Positions 36,850 to 49,560 of a stretch of DNA of 64,000 nucleotides are shown here, piece after piece. Under the pieces are notes generated by a model that was given only the letters and a program-made list of their open reading frames with translations, had not been told where the DNA came from and did no database searches. Position 1 is the stretch's first letter. Each line of letters opens with the position of its first letter. The DNA is from Nomia melanderi (Eukaryota; Arthropoda; Insecta; Hymenoptera; Halictidae), in the NCBI RefSeq assembly GCF_051020985.1, contig NW_027475134.1, positions 3,162,001 through 3,226,000 of the forward strand, read 5' to 3'. The position numbers and the translations under genes were made by a program.

Positions 36850-38116
36850 ATCTGGTGATATCTCGGGTGCTATTACAGATAGCGCAATAAATCAAAGTGC
36901 ATTGTCTGTAGGAGGCCCTGGCGCATGATTCTATGCAGCGGGAACGACCTCGGACCACCAGGGGCCGAGAAAATCACCGTCTCATGGGGCCGGACTGTAA
37001 GGGTCAGGGAAAAACCCAATATATATCTGGTGATATCTAGGGTGCTATTAGAGATACCGCAATAAATCAAAGTGCATTGTCTGTAGGAGGCCCTGGCGAC
37101 TGAATCTGTGCAGCAGGAACGACCTCGGACCACCAGGGGCCGAGAAAATTAGTGATATTCGGAATCCGTCACCCATGGTCATGTAAAAATGCAGCATATA
37201 TCTGGTGATATCTCGGGTGCTATTACAGATAGCGCAATAAATCAAAGTGCATTGTCTGTAGGAGGCCCTGGCGCATGTATCTGTGCAGCGGGAACGACCT
37301 CGGACCACCAGGGGCCGAGAAAATTAGTGATATTCGGAATCCGTCACCCAAGGTCATGTAAAAATGCAGCATATATCTGGTGATATCTGGGGTGCTATTA
37401 CAGATAGCGCAATAAATCAAAGTGCATTGTCTGTAGGAGGCCCTGGCGCATGAATCTGTGCAGCGGGAACGACCTCGGACCACCAGGGGCCGAGAAAACC
37501 ACAGTCTCATGGGGCCGGACACTCAGGGTCAGGGGAAAATCCAATATATATCTGGTGATATCTCGGGTGCTATTAGAGATAGCGCAATAAACCAAAGTGA
37601 ATTATCTGCAGGAGGCCCTGCCGCATGAATCGGTGCAACGGGAAAGACCTCGGACCACCAGGGGCCGAGAAAACCACAGTCTCATGGGGCCGGACACTCA
37701 AGGTCAGGGGAAAATCCAATATATATCTGGTGATATCTCGGGTGCTATTAGAGATAGCGCAATAAACCAAAGTCAATTATCTGCAGGAGGCCCTGGCGCA
37801 TGAATCTGTGCAACGGGAACGACCTCGGACCACCAGGGGCCGAGAAAACCACAGTCTCATGGGGCCGGACACTCAGGGTCAGGGGAAAATCAAATATATA
37901 TCTGGTGATATCTCGGGTGCTATTACAGATAGCGCAATAAATCAAAGTGCATTGTCTGTAGGAGGCCCTGGCGCATGTATCTGTGCAGCGGGAACGACCC
38001 CGGACCACCAGGGGCCGAGAAAACCACAGTCTCATGGGGCCGGATACGCAGGGTCAGGGGAAAATCCAATATATATCTGGTGATATCTCGGGTGCTATTA
38101 CAGATAGCGCAATAAA
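36850..38116 (+). repeat. HOR S, partial copy 4
   Basis: Matches 32,300-33,566 at 4,550 bp (26 monomers), starting with a G-B-B cassette. Differences include ATCAAATATA near 37,890 against ATCCAATATA and GACCCCGGACC near 37,996 against GACCTCGGACC. It ends where AAATCAAAG (38,117) replaces AAACCAACG. This is the last occurrence of B monomers until 49.4 kb. Confidence 0.9.
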
Positions 38117-38622
38117 TCAAAGTGCATTGTCTGTAGGAGGCCCTGGCGCATGAATCTGTAAAGCGGAAACGACCTCGGACCACCAGGGGCCGAGAAAACA
38201 ACAGTCTCATGGGGCCGGACACTGAAGGTCAGGGGAAAATCCAATATATATCTGGTGATATCTCGGGTGCTATTACAGATAGCGCAATCAACCAACGCGC
38301 ATTGTCTGTACGAGGCCCTGGCGCATGTATCTGTGCAGCGGGAACGACCTCGGACTGCCAGGGGCCGAGAAAACCACCGTCTCATGGGGCCGGACACTCA
38401 GGGTCGGGGAAAAATCGAATATACATCTGGTGATATCTCGGGTGCTATTAGAGATAGCGCAAAAAACCAAAGTGAATTATCTGCAGGAAGCCGTGGCGCA
38501 TGATTCTGCGCAGCGGGAACGACCACGGACGACCAGGGTCCGAGAAAACCAGCGTCTCATGGGGCCGGACACTCAGGGTCAGGGAAAAATCCATCATATA
38601 TCTGGTGATATATCAGGTGCTA
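38117..38622 (+). repeat. Mixed monomers after HOR S
   Basis: Three monomers related to the end of S (ACCAACGCGC at about 38,290) but with many private changes, such as GTACGAGGCC, CGGACTGCCAGG, GCGCAAAAAACC and GACCACGGACGACC. No gene is present. Confidence 0.7.
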
Positions 38623-40277
38623 TTAGAGATAGCGCAATAAACCAAAGTGAATTATCTGCAGGAGGCCCTGGCGCATGAATCTGTGCAGCGGGAACGCCCT
38701 CGGTCCACCAGGGGCCGAGAAAACCACCGTCTCATGGGGCCGGACACTCAGGGTAAGGGAAAAATCCAATATATATCTGGTGATATCTCTGGTGCTATTA
38801 GAGATAGCGCAATAAACCAAAGTGAATTATCTGCAGGAGGCCCTGGCGCATGAATCTGTGCAGCGGGAACGACCTCGGACCACCAGGGGCCGAGAAAACC
38901 ACCGTCCCGAGGGGCCGGACACTTAGGGTCAGTGAAAAATCCAATATATATCTGGTGATATCTCGGGTGCTATTACAGATAGCGCAATAAATCAAAGTGA
39001 ATTATCTGCAGGAGGCCCTGGCGCATGAATCTGTGCAACGGGAACGACCTCGGACCCGTAGGGGCCGAGAAAACCACCGTCTCATGGGGTCGGACACTCT
39101 GGGTCAGTGAAAAATCCAATATATATCTGGTGATATCTCGGGTGCTATTACAGATATCGCAATAAATCAAAGTGCATTGTCTGTAGGAGGCCCTGGCGCA
39201 TGAATCTGTGCAGCGGGAACGACCTCGGACCACCAGGGGCCGAGAAAACTACAGTCTCATGCGGCCGGACACTCAGGGTCTGGGGAAAATCCAATATATA
39301 TCTGGTGATATCTCGGGTCCTATTACAGATAGCGAAATAAACCAAAGCGAATTATCTGCAGGATGCCCTGGCGCATGAATCTGTGCAGTGGGAACGACCT
39401 CGGTCCACCAGGGGCCGAGAAAACCACCGTCTCATGGGGCTGGACACTCAGGGTGAGGGAAATATCCAATATATATCTGGTGATATCTCGGGTGCTATTA
39501 CAGATAGCGCAATGAATCAAAGTGCATTGTCTGTAGGAGGCCCTGGCGCATGAATCTGTGCAGCGGGAACGACCTCGGACCACCAGGGGCCGAGAAAACC
39601 ACCGTCTCATGGGGCCGGACACTCGGGGTCAGGGAAAAATCCAATATATATCTGGTGATATCTCGGGTGCTATTATAGATAGCGCAATAAACCAAAGTGA
39701 GTTATCTGTAGGAGGCCCTGGCGCATGAATCGGTGCAGCGGGAACGACCTCGGACCCGTACGGGCCGAGAAAATCACCGTCTCATGGGGCCGGACAGTCA
39801 GGGTCAGTGAAAAATCCTATATATATCTGGTGATATCTTGGGTGCTATTAGAGATAGCGCAATAAATCAAAGTGCATTGTCTGTAGGAGGCCCTGGCGCA
39901 CGAATCTGTGCAGCGGGAACGACCTCGGACCACCAGGGGCCGAGAAAACAACCGTCTCATGGGGCCGGACACTCAGGGTCAGTGAAAAATCCAATATATA
40001 TCTGGTGATATCTCGGCTGCTATTACAGATAGCGCAATAAATCAAAGTGCATTGTCTGTAGAAGGCACTGGTGCATGAATCTGTGCAGCGGGACCGACCT
40101 CGGACCACCAGGGGCGAGACAACCACCGTCTCATGGGGCCGGGCACTGAGGGTCAGGGAAAAATCCAATATATATCTGGTGATATCTCGGGTGCTATTAC
40201 AGATAGCGCAATAAATCAAAGTGCATTACTTGTAGGAGGCCCTGGCGCATGAATCTGTGCAGCGGGAACGATCTCGG
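38623..40277 (+). repeat. HOR T, shortened early copy (about 10 monomers)
   Basis: Follows the monomer order of the 12-mer at 41,272-45,497 but lacks two of its monomers: the one with AACTACCGTCTC/GGGGGCGGAC and one of the two with CGTCCCGAGGGG. Shared markers are AACGCCCTCGGTCC, GGACCCGTAGGGG, AGTCTCATGCGGCC, GGTGAGGGAAATATCC, CGGACCCGTACGGG, GCGCACGAATC and the single-C deletion in AGGGGCGAGAC (about 40,115). Offsets to the first full copy run from 2,623 to 2,972 bp, as expected from the missing monomers. Confidence 0.85.
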
Positions 40278-41271
40278 ACCGCCAGGGGCCGAGAAAACCA
40301 CCGTCTCATGGGGCCGGACACTCTGGGTCAGTGAAAAATCCAATATATATCTGGTGATGTCTCGGGTGCTATTACAGATAGCGCAATAAATCAAATTGCA
40401 TTGTCTGTAGGAGGCCCTGGCGCATGAATCTGTGCAGCGGGAACGACCTCGGACCACCAGAGGCCGAGAAAACTACAGTCACATGGCGCCGAACACTCAG
40501 TGTCTGGGGAAAATCCAATATATATCTGGTGATATCTCGGGTCCTATTACAGATAGCGAAATAAATCAAAGTGAATTATCTGCAGGAGGCTCAGGCGCAT
40601 GAATCTGTGCAGCGGGAGCGACCTCGGTCCACCAGGGGCCGAGAAAACCACCGTCTGATGGGGCTGGACACTCAGGGTGAGGGAAATATCCAATATATAT
40701 CTGGTGATATCTCGGGTGCTATTACAGATAGCGCAATAAATCAAAGTGCATTGTCTGTAGGAGGCCCTGGCGCATGAATCTGTGAAGCGGGAACGACCTC
40801 GGACCACCAGGGGCCGAGAAAACTACAGTCTCATGCGGCCGGACACTCAGGGTCTGGGGAAAATCCAATATATATCTGGTGATATCTCGGTTCCTATTAC
40901 AGATAGCGAAATAAATCAAAGTGCATTGTCTGTAGGAGGCACTGGCGCATGAATCTGTGCAGCGGGAACGACCTCGGACCACCAGGGGCCGAGAGAACCA
41001 CCGTCTCATGGGGCCGGACACTCAGGGTCAGGGGAAAATCCAATATATATCTGGTGATATCTCGGATGCTATTAGAGATAGCGCAAGAAACCAAGTGAGT
41101 TATCTGCAGGAGGCCCTGGCGCCTGAATCTGTGCAGCGGGAACGACCTCGGACCACCAGGGGCCGATAAAACGTCCATCTCATGGGGCCGGACTCTCATG
41201 GTCAGGGAAAAATCCAATATATATCTGGTGATATCTCGGGTGCTATTAGAGATAGCGCAATAAACCAAAGT
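40278..41271 (+). repeat. Mixed monomers between HOR T copies
   Basis: About six monomers. One at about 40,480-40,500 has TCACATGGCGCCGAACACTC and reappears near 45,724 and 47,300. A single-A deletion in ACCAAGTGAG (41,091) shortens one unit to 174 bp. No gene is present. Confidence 0.75.
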
Positions 41272-43369
41272 GAATTATCTGCAGGAGGCCCTGGCGCATG
41301 AATCTGTGCAGCGGGAACGCCCTCGGTCCACCAGGGGCCGAGAAAACCACCGTCTCATGGGGCCGGACACTCAGGGTAAGGGAAAAATCCAATATATATC
41401 TGGTGATATCTCTGGTGCTATTAGAGATAGCGCAATAAACGAAAGTGAATTATCTGCAGGAGGCCCTGGCGCATGAATCTGTGCAGCGGGAACGACCTCG
41501 GACCACCAGGGGCCGAGAAAACTACCGTCTCATGGGGGCGGACACTCAGGGTCAGGGAAAAGTCCAATATATATCTGGTGATATCTCGGGTGCTATTATA
41601 GATAGCGCAATAAACCAAAGTGAGTTATCTGTAGGAGGCCCTGGCGCATGAATCTGTGCAGCGGGAACGACCTCGGACCACCAGGGGCCGAGAAAACCAC
41701 CGTCCCGAGGGGCCGGACACTTAGGGTCAGTGAAAAATCCAATATATATCTGGTGATATCTCGGGTGCTATTACAGATAGCGCAATAAATCAAAGTGAAT
41801 TATCTGCAGGAGGCCCTGGCGCATGAATCTGTGCAACGGGAACGACCTCGGACCCGTAGGGGCCGAGAAAACCACCGTCTCATGGGGCCGGACACTCTGG
41901 GTCAGTGAAAAATCCAATATATATCTGGTGATATCTCGGGTGCTATTACAGATAGCGCAATAAATCAAAGTGCATTGTCTGTAGGAGGCCCTGGCGCATG
42001 AATCTGTGCAGCGGGAACGACCTCGGACCACCAGGGGCCGAGAAAACTACAGTCTCATGGGCCGGACACTCAGGGTCTGGGGAAAATCCAATATATATCT
42101 GGTGATATCTCGGGTCCTATTACAGATAGCGAAATAAACCAAAGCGAATTATCTGCAGGATGCCCTGGCGCATGAATCTGTGCAGCGGGAACGACCTCGG
42201 TCCACCAGGGGCCGAGAAAACCACCGTCTCATGGGGCTGGACACTCAGGGTGAGGGAAATATCCAATATATATCTGGTGATATCTCGGGTGCTATTACAG
42301 ATAGCGCAATGAATCAAAGTGCATTGTCTGTAGGAGGCCCTGGCGCATGAATCTGTGCAGCGGGAACGACCTCGGACCACCAGGGGCCGAGAAAACCACC
42401 GTCTCATGGGGCCGGACACTCGGGGTCAGGGAAAAATCCAATATATATCTGGTGATATCTCGGGTGCTATTATAGATAGCGCAATAAACCAAAGTGAGTT
42501 ATCTGTAGGAGGCCCTGGCGCATGAATCGGTGCAGCGGGAACGACCTCGGACCACCAGGGGCCGAGAAAACCACCGTCCCGAGGGGCCGGACACTTAGGG
42601 TCAGTGAAAAATCCAATATATATCTGGTGATATCTCGGGTGCTATTACAGATAGCGCAATAAATCAAAGTGAATTATCTGCAGGAGGCCCTGGCGCATGA
42701 ATCTGTGCAACGGGAACGACCTCGGACCCGTACGGGCCGAGAAAATCACCGTCTCATGGGGCCGGACAGTCAGGGTCAGTGAAAAATCCTATATATATCT
42801 GGTGATATCTTGGGTGCTATTAGAGATAGCGCAATAAATCAAAGTGCATTGTCTGTAGGAGGCCCTGGCGCACGAATCTGTGCAGCGGGAACGACCTCGG
42901 ACCACCAGGGGCCGAGAAAACAACCGTCTCATGGGGCCGGACACTCAGGGTCAGTGAAAAATCCAATATATATCTGGTGATATCTCGGCTGCTATTACAG
43001 ATAGCGCAATAAATCAAAGTGCATTGTCTGTAGAAGGCACTGGTGCATGAATCTGTGCAGCGGGACCGACCTCGGACCACCAGGGGCGAGACAACCACCG
43101 TCTCATGGGGCCGGGCACTGAGGGTCAGGGAAAAATCCAATATATATCTGGTGATATCTCGGGTGCTATTACAGATAGCGCAATAAATCAAAGTGCATTA
43201 CTTGTAGGAGGCCCTGGCGCATGAATCTGTGCAGCGGGAACGATCTCGGACGACCAGGGGCCGAGAAAACCACAGTCTCATGGGGCCGGACACTCAGGGT
43301 CAGGGGAAAATCCAATATATATCTGGTGATATCTCGGGTGCTATTAGAGATGGCGCAATAAACCATAGT
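41272..43369 (+). repeat. 12-mer HOR T, copy 1 (2,098 bp)
   Basis: Head to tail with copy 2 at 43,370. Twelve monomers in fixed order, with two copies of the CGTCCCGAGGGG monomer inside the unit (about 41,703 and 42,576). A G deletion at about 42,058 (TCTCATGGGCCGG) is private to this copy, so the offset changes from 2,098 to 2,099 bp at this point. The deletion in CAGGGGCGAG at about 43,085 is shared with the other T copies. Confidence 0.93.
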
Positions 43370-45497
43370 GAATTATCTGCAGGAGGCCCTGGCGCATGAA
43401 TCTGTGCAGCGGGAACGCCCTCGGTCCACCAGGGGCCGAGAAAACCACCGTCTCATGGGGCCGGACACTCAGGGTAAGGGAAAAATCCAATATATATCTG
43501 GTGATATCTCTGGTGCTATTAGAGATAGCGCAATAAACGAAAGTGAATTATCTGCAGGAGGCCCTGGCGCATGAATCTGTGCAGCGGGAACGACCTCGGA
43601 CCACCAGGGGCCGAGAAAACTACCGTCTCATGGGGGCGGACACTCAGGGTCAGGGAAAAGTCCAATATATATCTGGTGATATCTCGGGTGCTATTATAGA
43701 TAGCGCAATAAACCAAAGTGAGTTATCTGTAGGAGGCCCTGGCGCATGAATCTGTGCAGCGGGAACGACCTCGGACCACCAGGGGCCGAGAAAACCACCG
43801 TCCCGAGGGGCCGGACACTTAGGGTCAGTGAAAAATCCAATATATATCTGGTGATATCTCGGGTGCTATTACAGACAGCGCAATAAATCAAAGTGAATTA
43901 TCTGCAGGAGGCCCTGGCGCATGAATCTGTGCAACGGGAACGACCTCGGACCCGTAGGGGCCGAGAAAACCACCGTCTCATGGGGCCGGACACTCTGGGT
44001 CAGTGAAAAATCCAATATATATCTGGTGATATCTCGGGTGCTATTACAGATAGCGCAATAAATCAAAGTGCATTGTCTGTAGGAGGCCCTGGCGCATGAA
44101 TCTGTGCAGCGGGAACGACCTCGGACCACCAGGGGCCGAGAAAACTACAGTCTCATGCGGCCGGACACTCAGGGTCTGGGGAAAATCCAATATATATCTG
44201 GTGATATCTCGGGTCCTATTACAGATAGCGAAATAAACCAAAGCGAATTATCTGCAGGATGCCCTGGCGCATGAATCTGTGCAGCGGGAACGACCTCGGT
44301 CCACCAGGGGCCGAGAAAACCACCGTCTCATGGGGCTGGACACTCAGGGTGAGGGAAATATCCAATATATATCTGGTGATATCTCGGGTGCTATTACAGA
44401 TAGCGCAATGAATCAAAGTGCATTGTCTGTAGGAGGCCCTGGCGCATGAATCTGTGCAGCGGGAACGACCTCGGACCACCAGGGGCCGAGAAAACCACCG
44501 TCTCATGGGGCCGGACACTCGGGGTCAGGGAAAAATCCAATATATATCTGGTGATATCTCGGGTGCTATTATAGATAGCGCAATAAACCAAAGTGAGTTA
44601 TCTGTAGGAGGCCCTGGCGCATGAATCGGTGCAGCGGGAACGACCTCGGACCACCAGGGGCCGAGAAAACCACCGTCCCGAGGGGCCGGACACTTAGGGT
44701 CAGTGAAAAATCCAATATATATCTGGTGATATCTCGGGTGCTATTACAGATAGCGCAATAAATCAAAGTGAATTATCTGCAGGAGGCCCTGGCGCATGAA
44801 TCTGTGCAACGGGAACGACCTCGGACCCGTACGGGCCGAGAAAATCACCGTCTCATGGGGCCGGACAGTCAGGGTCAGTGAAAAATCCTATATATATCTG
44901 GTGATATCTTGGGTGCTATTAGAGATAGCGCAATAAATCAAAGTGCATTGTCTGTAGGAGGCCCTGGTGCACGAATCTGTGCAGCGGGAACGACCTCGGA
45001 CCACCAGGGGCCGAGAAAACAACCGTCTCATGGGGCCGGACACTCAGGGTCAGTGAAAAATCCAATATATATCTGGTGATATCTCGGCTGCTATTACAGA
45101 TAGCGCAATAAATCAAAGTGCATTGTCTGTAGAAGGCACTGGTGCATGAATCTGTGCAGCGGGACCGACCTCGGACCACCAGGGGCGAGACAACCACCGT
45201 CTCATGGGGCCGGGCACTGAGGGTCAGGGAAAAATCCAATATATATCTGGTGATATCTCGGGTGCTATTACAGATAGCGCAATAAATCAAAGTGCATTAC
45301 TTGTAGGAGGCCCTGGCGCATGAATCTGTGCAGCGGGAACGATCTCGGACGACCAGGGGCCGAGAAAACCACAGTCTCATGGGGCCGGACACTCAGGGTC
45401 AGGGGAAAATCCAATATATATCTGGTGATATCTCGGGTGCTATTAGAGATGGCGCAATAAACCATAGTGAATTATCTGCAGGAGGCCCTGGCGCATG
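43370..45497 (+). repeat. 12-mer HOR T, copy 2
   Basis: Near-exact copy of the preceding unit; few differences were seen (TTACAGACAGCGC near 43,870, GGTGCACGAATC near 44,966). Identity runs slightly past one unit, through GAGATGGCGCAATAAACC (about 45,446), and stops at about 45,498 where GCATGCATCTG replaces GCATGAATCTG. Confidence 0.93.
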
Positions 45498-48400
45498 CAT
45501 CTGTGCAGCGGGAACGACCTCGGACCGCCAGGGGCCGAGAAAACCACCGTCTCATGGGGCCGGACACTCTGGGTCAGTGAAAAATCCAATATATATCTGG
45601 TGATGTCTCGGGTGCTATTACAGATAGCGCAATAAATCAAATTGCATTGTCTGTAGGAGGCCCTGGCGCATGAATCTGTGCAGCGGGAACGACCTCGGAC
45701 CACCAGAGGCCGAGAAAACTACAGTCACATGGCGCCGAACACTCAGTGTCTGGGGAAAATCCAATATATATCTGGTGATATCTCGGGTCCTATTACAGAT
45801 AGCGAAATAAATCAAAGTGAATTATCTGCAGGAAGCTCAGGCGCATGAATCTGTGCAGCGGGAGCGACCTCGGTCCACCAGGGGCCGAGAAAACTACAGT
45901 CTCATGCGGCCGGACACTCAGGGTCTGGGGAAAATCCAATATATATCTGGTGATATCTCGGTTCCTATTACAGATAGCGAAATAAATCAAAGTGCATTGT
46001 CTGTAGGAGGCACTGGCGCATGAATCTGTGCAGCGGGAACGACCTCGGACCACCAGGGGCCGAGAAAACTTCAGTCTCATGGGGCCGGACACACTGGGTC
46101 AAGGAAAAATCCAATATATATCTGGTGATATCTCGGGTCCTATTACAGATAGCGAAATAAACCAAAGTGAATTATCTGCAGGAGGCTCTGGCGCATGAAT
46201 CTGTGCAGCGGGAACGACCTCGGTCCACCAGGGGCCGAGAAAACCACCGTCTCATGGGGCTGGACACTCAGGGTGAGGGAAATATCCAATATATATCTGG
46301 TGATATCTCGGGTGCTATTACAGATAGCGCAATGAATCAAAGTGCATTGTCTGTAGGAGGCCCTGGCGCATGAATCTGTGCAGCGGGAACGACCTCGGAC
46401 CACCAGGGGCCGAGAAAACCACCGTCTCATGGGGCCGGACACTCAGGGTCAGGGAAAAATCCAATATATATCTGGTGATATCTCGTGTGCTATTAGAGAT
46501 AGCGCAATAAACCAAAGTGAGTTATCTGCAGAAGGCCCTGGCGCATGAATCTGTGCAGCGGGAACGACCTCGGACCACCAGGGGCCGAGAAAACTACAGT
46601 CTCATGCGGCCGGACACTCAGGGTCTGGGGAAAATCCAATATATATCTGGTGATATCTCGGGTGCTATTAGAGATAGCGCAATACACCAAAGTGAATTAT
46701 CTGCAGGAGGCCCTGGCGCATGAATGTGTGCAGCGGGAACGACCTCGGACCACCAGGGGCCGAGAAAACCGCAGTCTCATGGGGCCGGACACTCAGGGTC
46801 AGGGAAAAATCCAATATATATCTGGTGATATCTCGGGTGCTATTACAGATAGCGCAATAAATCAAAGTGCATTACTTGTAGGAGGCCCTGGCGCATGAAT
46901 CTGTGCAGCGGGAACGACCTCGGACGACCAGGGGCCGAGAAAACCACAGTCTCATGGGGCCGGACACTCAGGGTCAGGGGAAAATCCAATATATATCTGG
47001 TGATATCTCGGGTGCTATTAGAGATAGCGCAATAAACCAAAGTGAATTATCTGCAGGAGGCCCTGGCGCATGCATCTGTGCAGCGGGAACGACCTCGGAC
47101 CGCCAGGGGCCGAGAAAACCACCGTCTCATGGGGCCGGACACTCTGGGTCAGTGAAAAATCCAATATATATCTGGTGATATCTCGGGTGCTATTACTGAT
47201 AGCGCAATAAATCAAAGTGCATTGTCTGTAGGAGGCCCTGGCGCATGAATCTGTGCAGCGGGAACGACCTCGGACCACCAGGGGCCGAGAAAACTACAGT
47301 CACATGGCGCCGAACACACAGGGTCTGGGGAAAACCCAATATATATCTGGTGATATCTCGGGTCCTATTACAGATAGCGAAATAAATCAAAGTGAATTAT
47401 CTGCAGGAGGCCCAGGCGCATGAATCTGTGCAGCGGGAACGACCTCGGTCCACCAGGAGCCGAGAAAACCACCGTCTGATAGGGCTGGACACTCAGGGTG
47501 AGGGAAATATCCAATATATATCTGGTGATATCTCGGGTGCTGTTACAGATAGAGCAATAAATCAAAGTGCATTGTCTGTAGGAGGCCCTGGCGCATGATT
47601 CTGTGAAGCGGGAACGACCTCGGACCACCAGGGGCAGAGAAAACCACCGTCTCATGGGGCCGGACAATCTGGGTCAGGGAAAAATCCAATATATATGTGG
47701 TGATATCTCGGGTGCTATTACAGATAGCGCAATAAATCAAAGTGCATTGTCTGTAGGAGGCCCTGGCGCATGAATCTGTGCAGCGGGAACGACCTCGGTC
47801 CACCAGGGGCCGAGAAAACTACAGTCTCATGCGGCCGGACACTCAGGGTCTGGGGAAAATCCAATATATATCTGGTGATATCTCGGGTCCTATTACAGAT
47901 AGCGAAATAAATCAAAGTGAATTATCTGCAGGAGGCCCAGGCGCATGAATCTGTGCAGCGGGAACGACCTCGGTCCACCAGGGGCCGAGAAAACCACCGT
48001 CTGAAGGGGCTGGACACTCAGGGTGAGGGAAATATCCAATATATATCTGGTGATATCTCGGGTGCTATTACAGATAGCGCAATAAATCAAAGTGCATTGT
48101 CTGTAGGAGGCCCTGGCGCATTAATCTGTGCAGCGGGAACGACCTCGGACCACCAGGGGCCGAGAAAACCACAGTCTCATGGGGCCGGACACTCAGGGTC
48201 AGGGGAAAATCCAATATATATCTGGTGATATCTCGGGTGCTATTACAGATAGCGCAATAAATCAAAGTGCATTGTCTGTAGGAGGCCCTGGCGCATGAAT
48301 CTGTGCAGCGGGAACGACCTCGGACCACCAGGGGCCGAGAAAACTACAGTCTGATGCGGCCGGACACTCAGGGTCTGGGGAAAATCCAATATATATCTGG

Positions 48401-49273
48401 TGATATCTCGGGTCCTATTACAGATAGGGAAATAAATCAAAGTGAATTATCTGCAGGAGGCCCTGGCGTATGAATCTGTGCAGCGGGAACGACCTCGGTC
48501 CACCAGGGGCCGAGAAAACCACCGTCTCATGGGGCCGGACACTCAGGGTCAGGGAAAAATCCAATATATATCTGGTGATATCTCGGGTGCTATTAGAGAT
48601 AGCGCAATAAACCAAAGTGAGTTATCTGCAGAAGGCCCTGGCGCATGAATCTGTGCAGCGGGAACGACCTCGGTCCATCAGGGGCCGAGAAAACCACCGT
48701 CTCATGGGGCTGGACACTCAGGGTGAGGGAAATATCTAATATATATCTGGTGATATCTCGGGTGCTATTACAGATAGCGCAATAAATCAAAGTGCATTGT
48801 CTGTAGGAGGCCCTGGCGCATGAATCTGTGCAGCGGGAACGACCTCGGACCACCAGGGGCCGAGAAAACCACCGTCTCATGGGGCCGGACACTCAGGGTC
48901 AGGGTAAAATCCAATATATATCTGGTGATATCTCGGGTGCTATTAGAGATAGCGCAATAAACCAAAGTGAATTATCTGCAGGAGGCCCTGGCGCATGAAT
49001 CTGTGCAGCGGGAACGACCTCGGATCACCAGGGTCCGAGAAAACCACCGTCTTATGGGGCCGGACACTCAGGGTCGGGGAAAAATCCAATATGTATCTGG
49101 CAATATCTCGGGTGCTATTACAGATAGCGCAATAAATCAAAGTGCATGGTCTGTAGGATACCCTGGCGCATGAATCTGGGCAGCGGGAACGACCTCGGAC
49201 CACCAGGGGCCGAGAAGACCACCGTCTCATGGGGCTGGCCACTCAGGGTCAGGGGAAAATCCAATATATATCT
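45498..49273 (+). repeat. Patchwork of T-like monomers
   Basis: About 21 canonical monomers with markers of HOR T in new orders: AGTCTCATGCGGCC with GGTCTGGGG, GGTGAGGGAAATATCC, TCACATGGCGCCGAACAC and GGCCCAGGCGCATG. The GGTCTGGGG and GAGGGAAATA monomers repeatedly stand next to each other (about 47,840-48,030, 48,350 and 48,700). I find no long clean duplication. No gene is present. Confidence 0.75.
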
Positions 49274-49560
49274 GGTGATATCTCGGGTGCTATTAGAGAT
49301 AGAGCAATAAATCAAAGTGCATTGTCTGTAGGAGGCACTGGCGAATGAATCTGTGCAGCAGGAACGACCTCGGACCACCAGTGGCCGAGAAAATTACAGA
49401 TATTCGGAATCCGTCACCCAAGGTCATGTAAAAATCCAGCATATATCTGGTGATATCTCGGGTGCTATTAGAGATAGCGCGATAAATCAAAGTGAATTAT
49501 CTGCAGGAGGCCCTGGCGCATGAATGTGTGCAGCGGGAACGACCTCGGACCACCAGGGGC
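49274..49560 (+). repeat. Segment with first B' monomer, duplicated at 54.5 kb
   Basis: Matches 54,524-54,810 at 5,250 bp (30 monomers). Shared markers are GAGATAGAGCAATAAATC, GGAGGCACTGGCGAATG, the B' segment and GCGCGATAAATC. Sequence just to the left (about 48,967-49,090) also has a partner, but at 5,425 bp, so exactly one monomer is missing in the 54 kb copy. Confidence 0.88.
49394..49440 (+). repeat. Divergent B' segment, first copy (domain 49.4-59.9 kb)
   Basis: Same divergent middle as B but with TTACAGATATTCGG instead of TTAGTGATATTCGG, and AAAAATCCAGC instead of AAAAATGCAGC. Twelve copies start at 49,394; 49,919; 51,844; 53,244; 54,644; 55,169; 56,219; 56,744; 57,444; 57,969; 59,369; 59,894. 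None is adjacent to another, in contrast to the B pairs at 29.8-37.4 kb. Many share GCAGGAACG (upstream GTGCAGCAGG or GTGCCGCAGG) with the first B of each cassette, which supports common descent. Confidence 0.9.
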
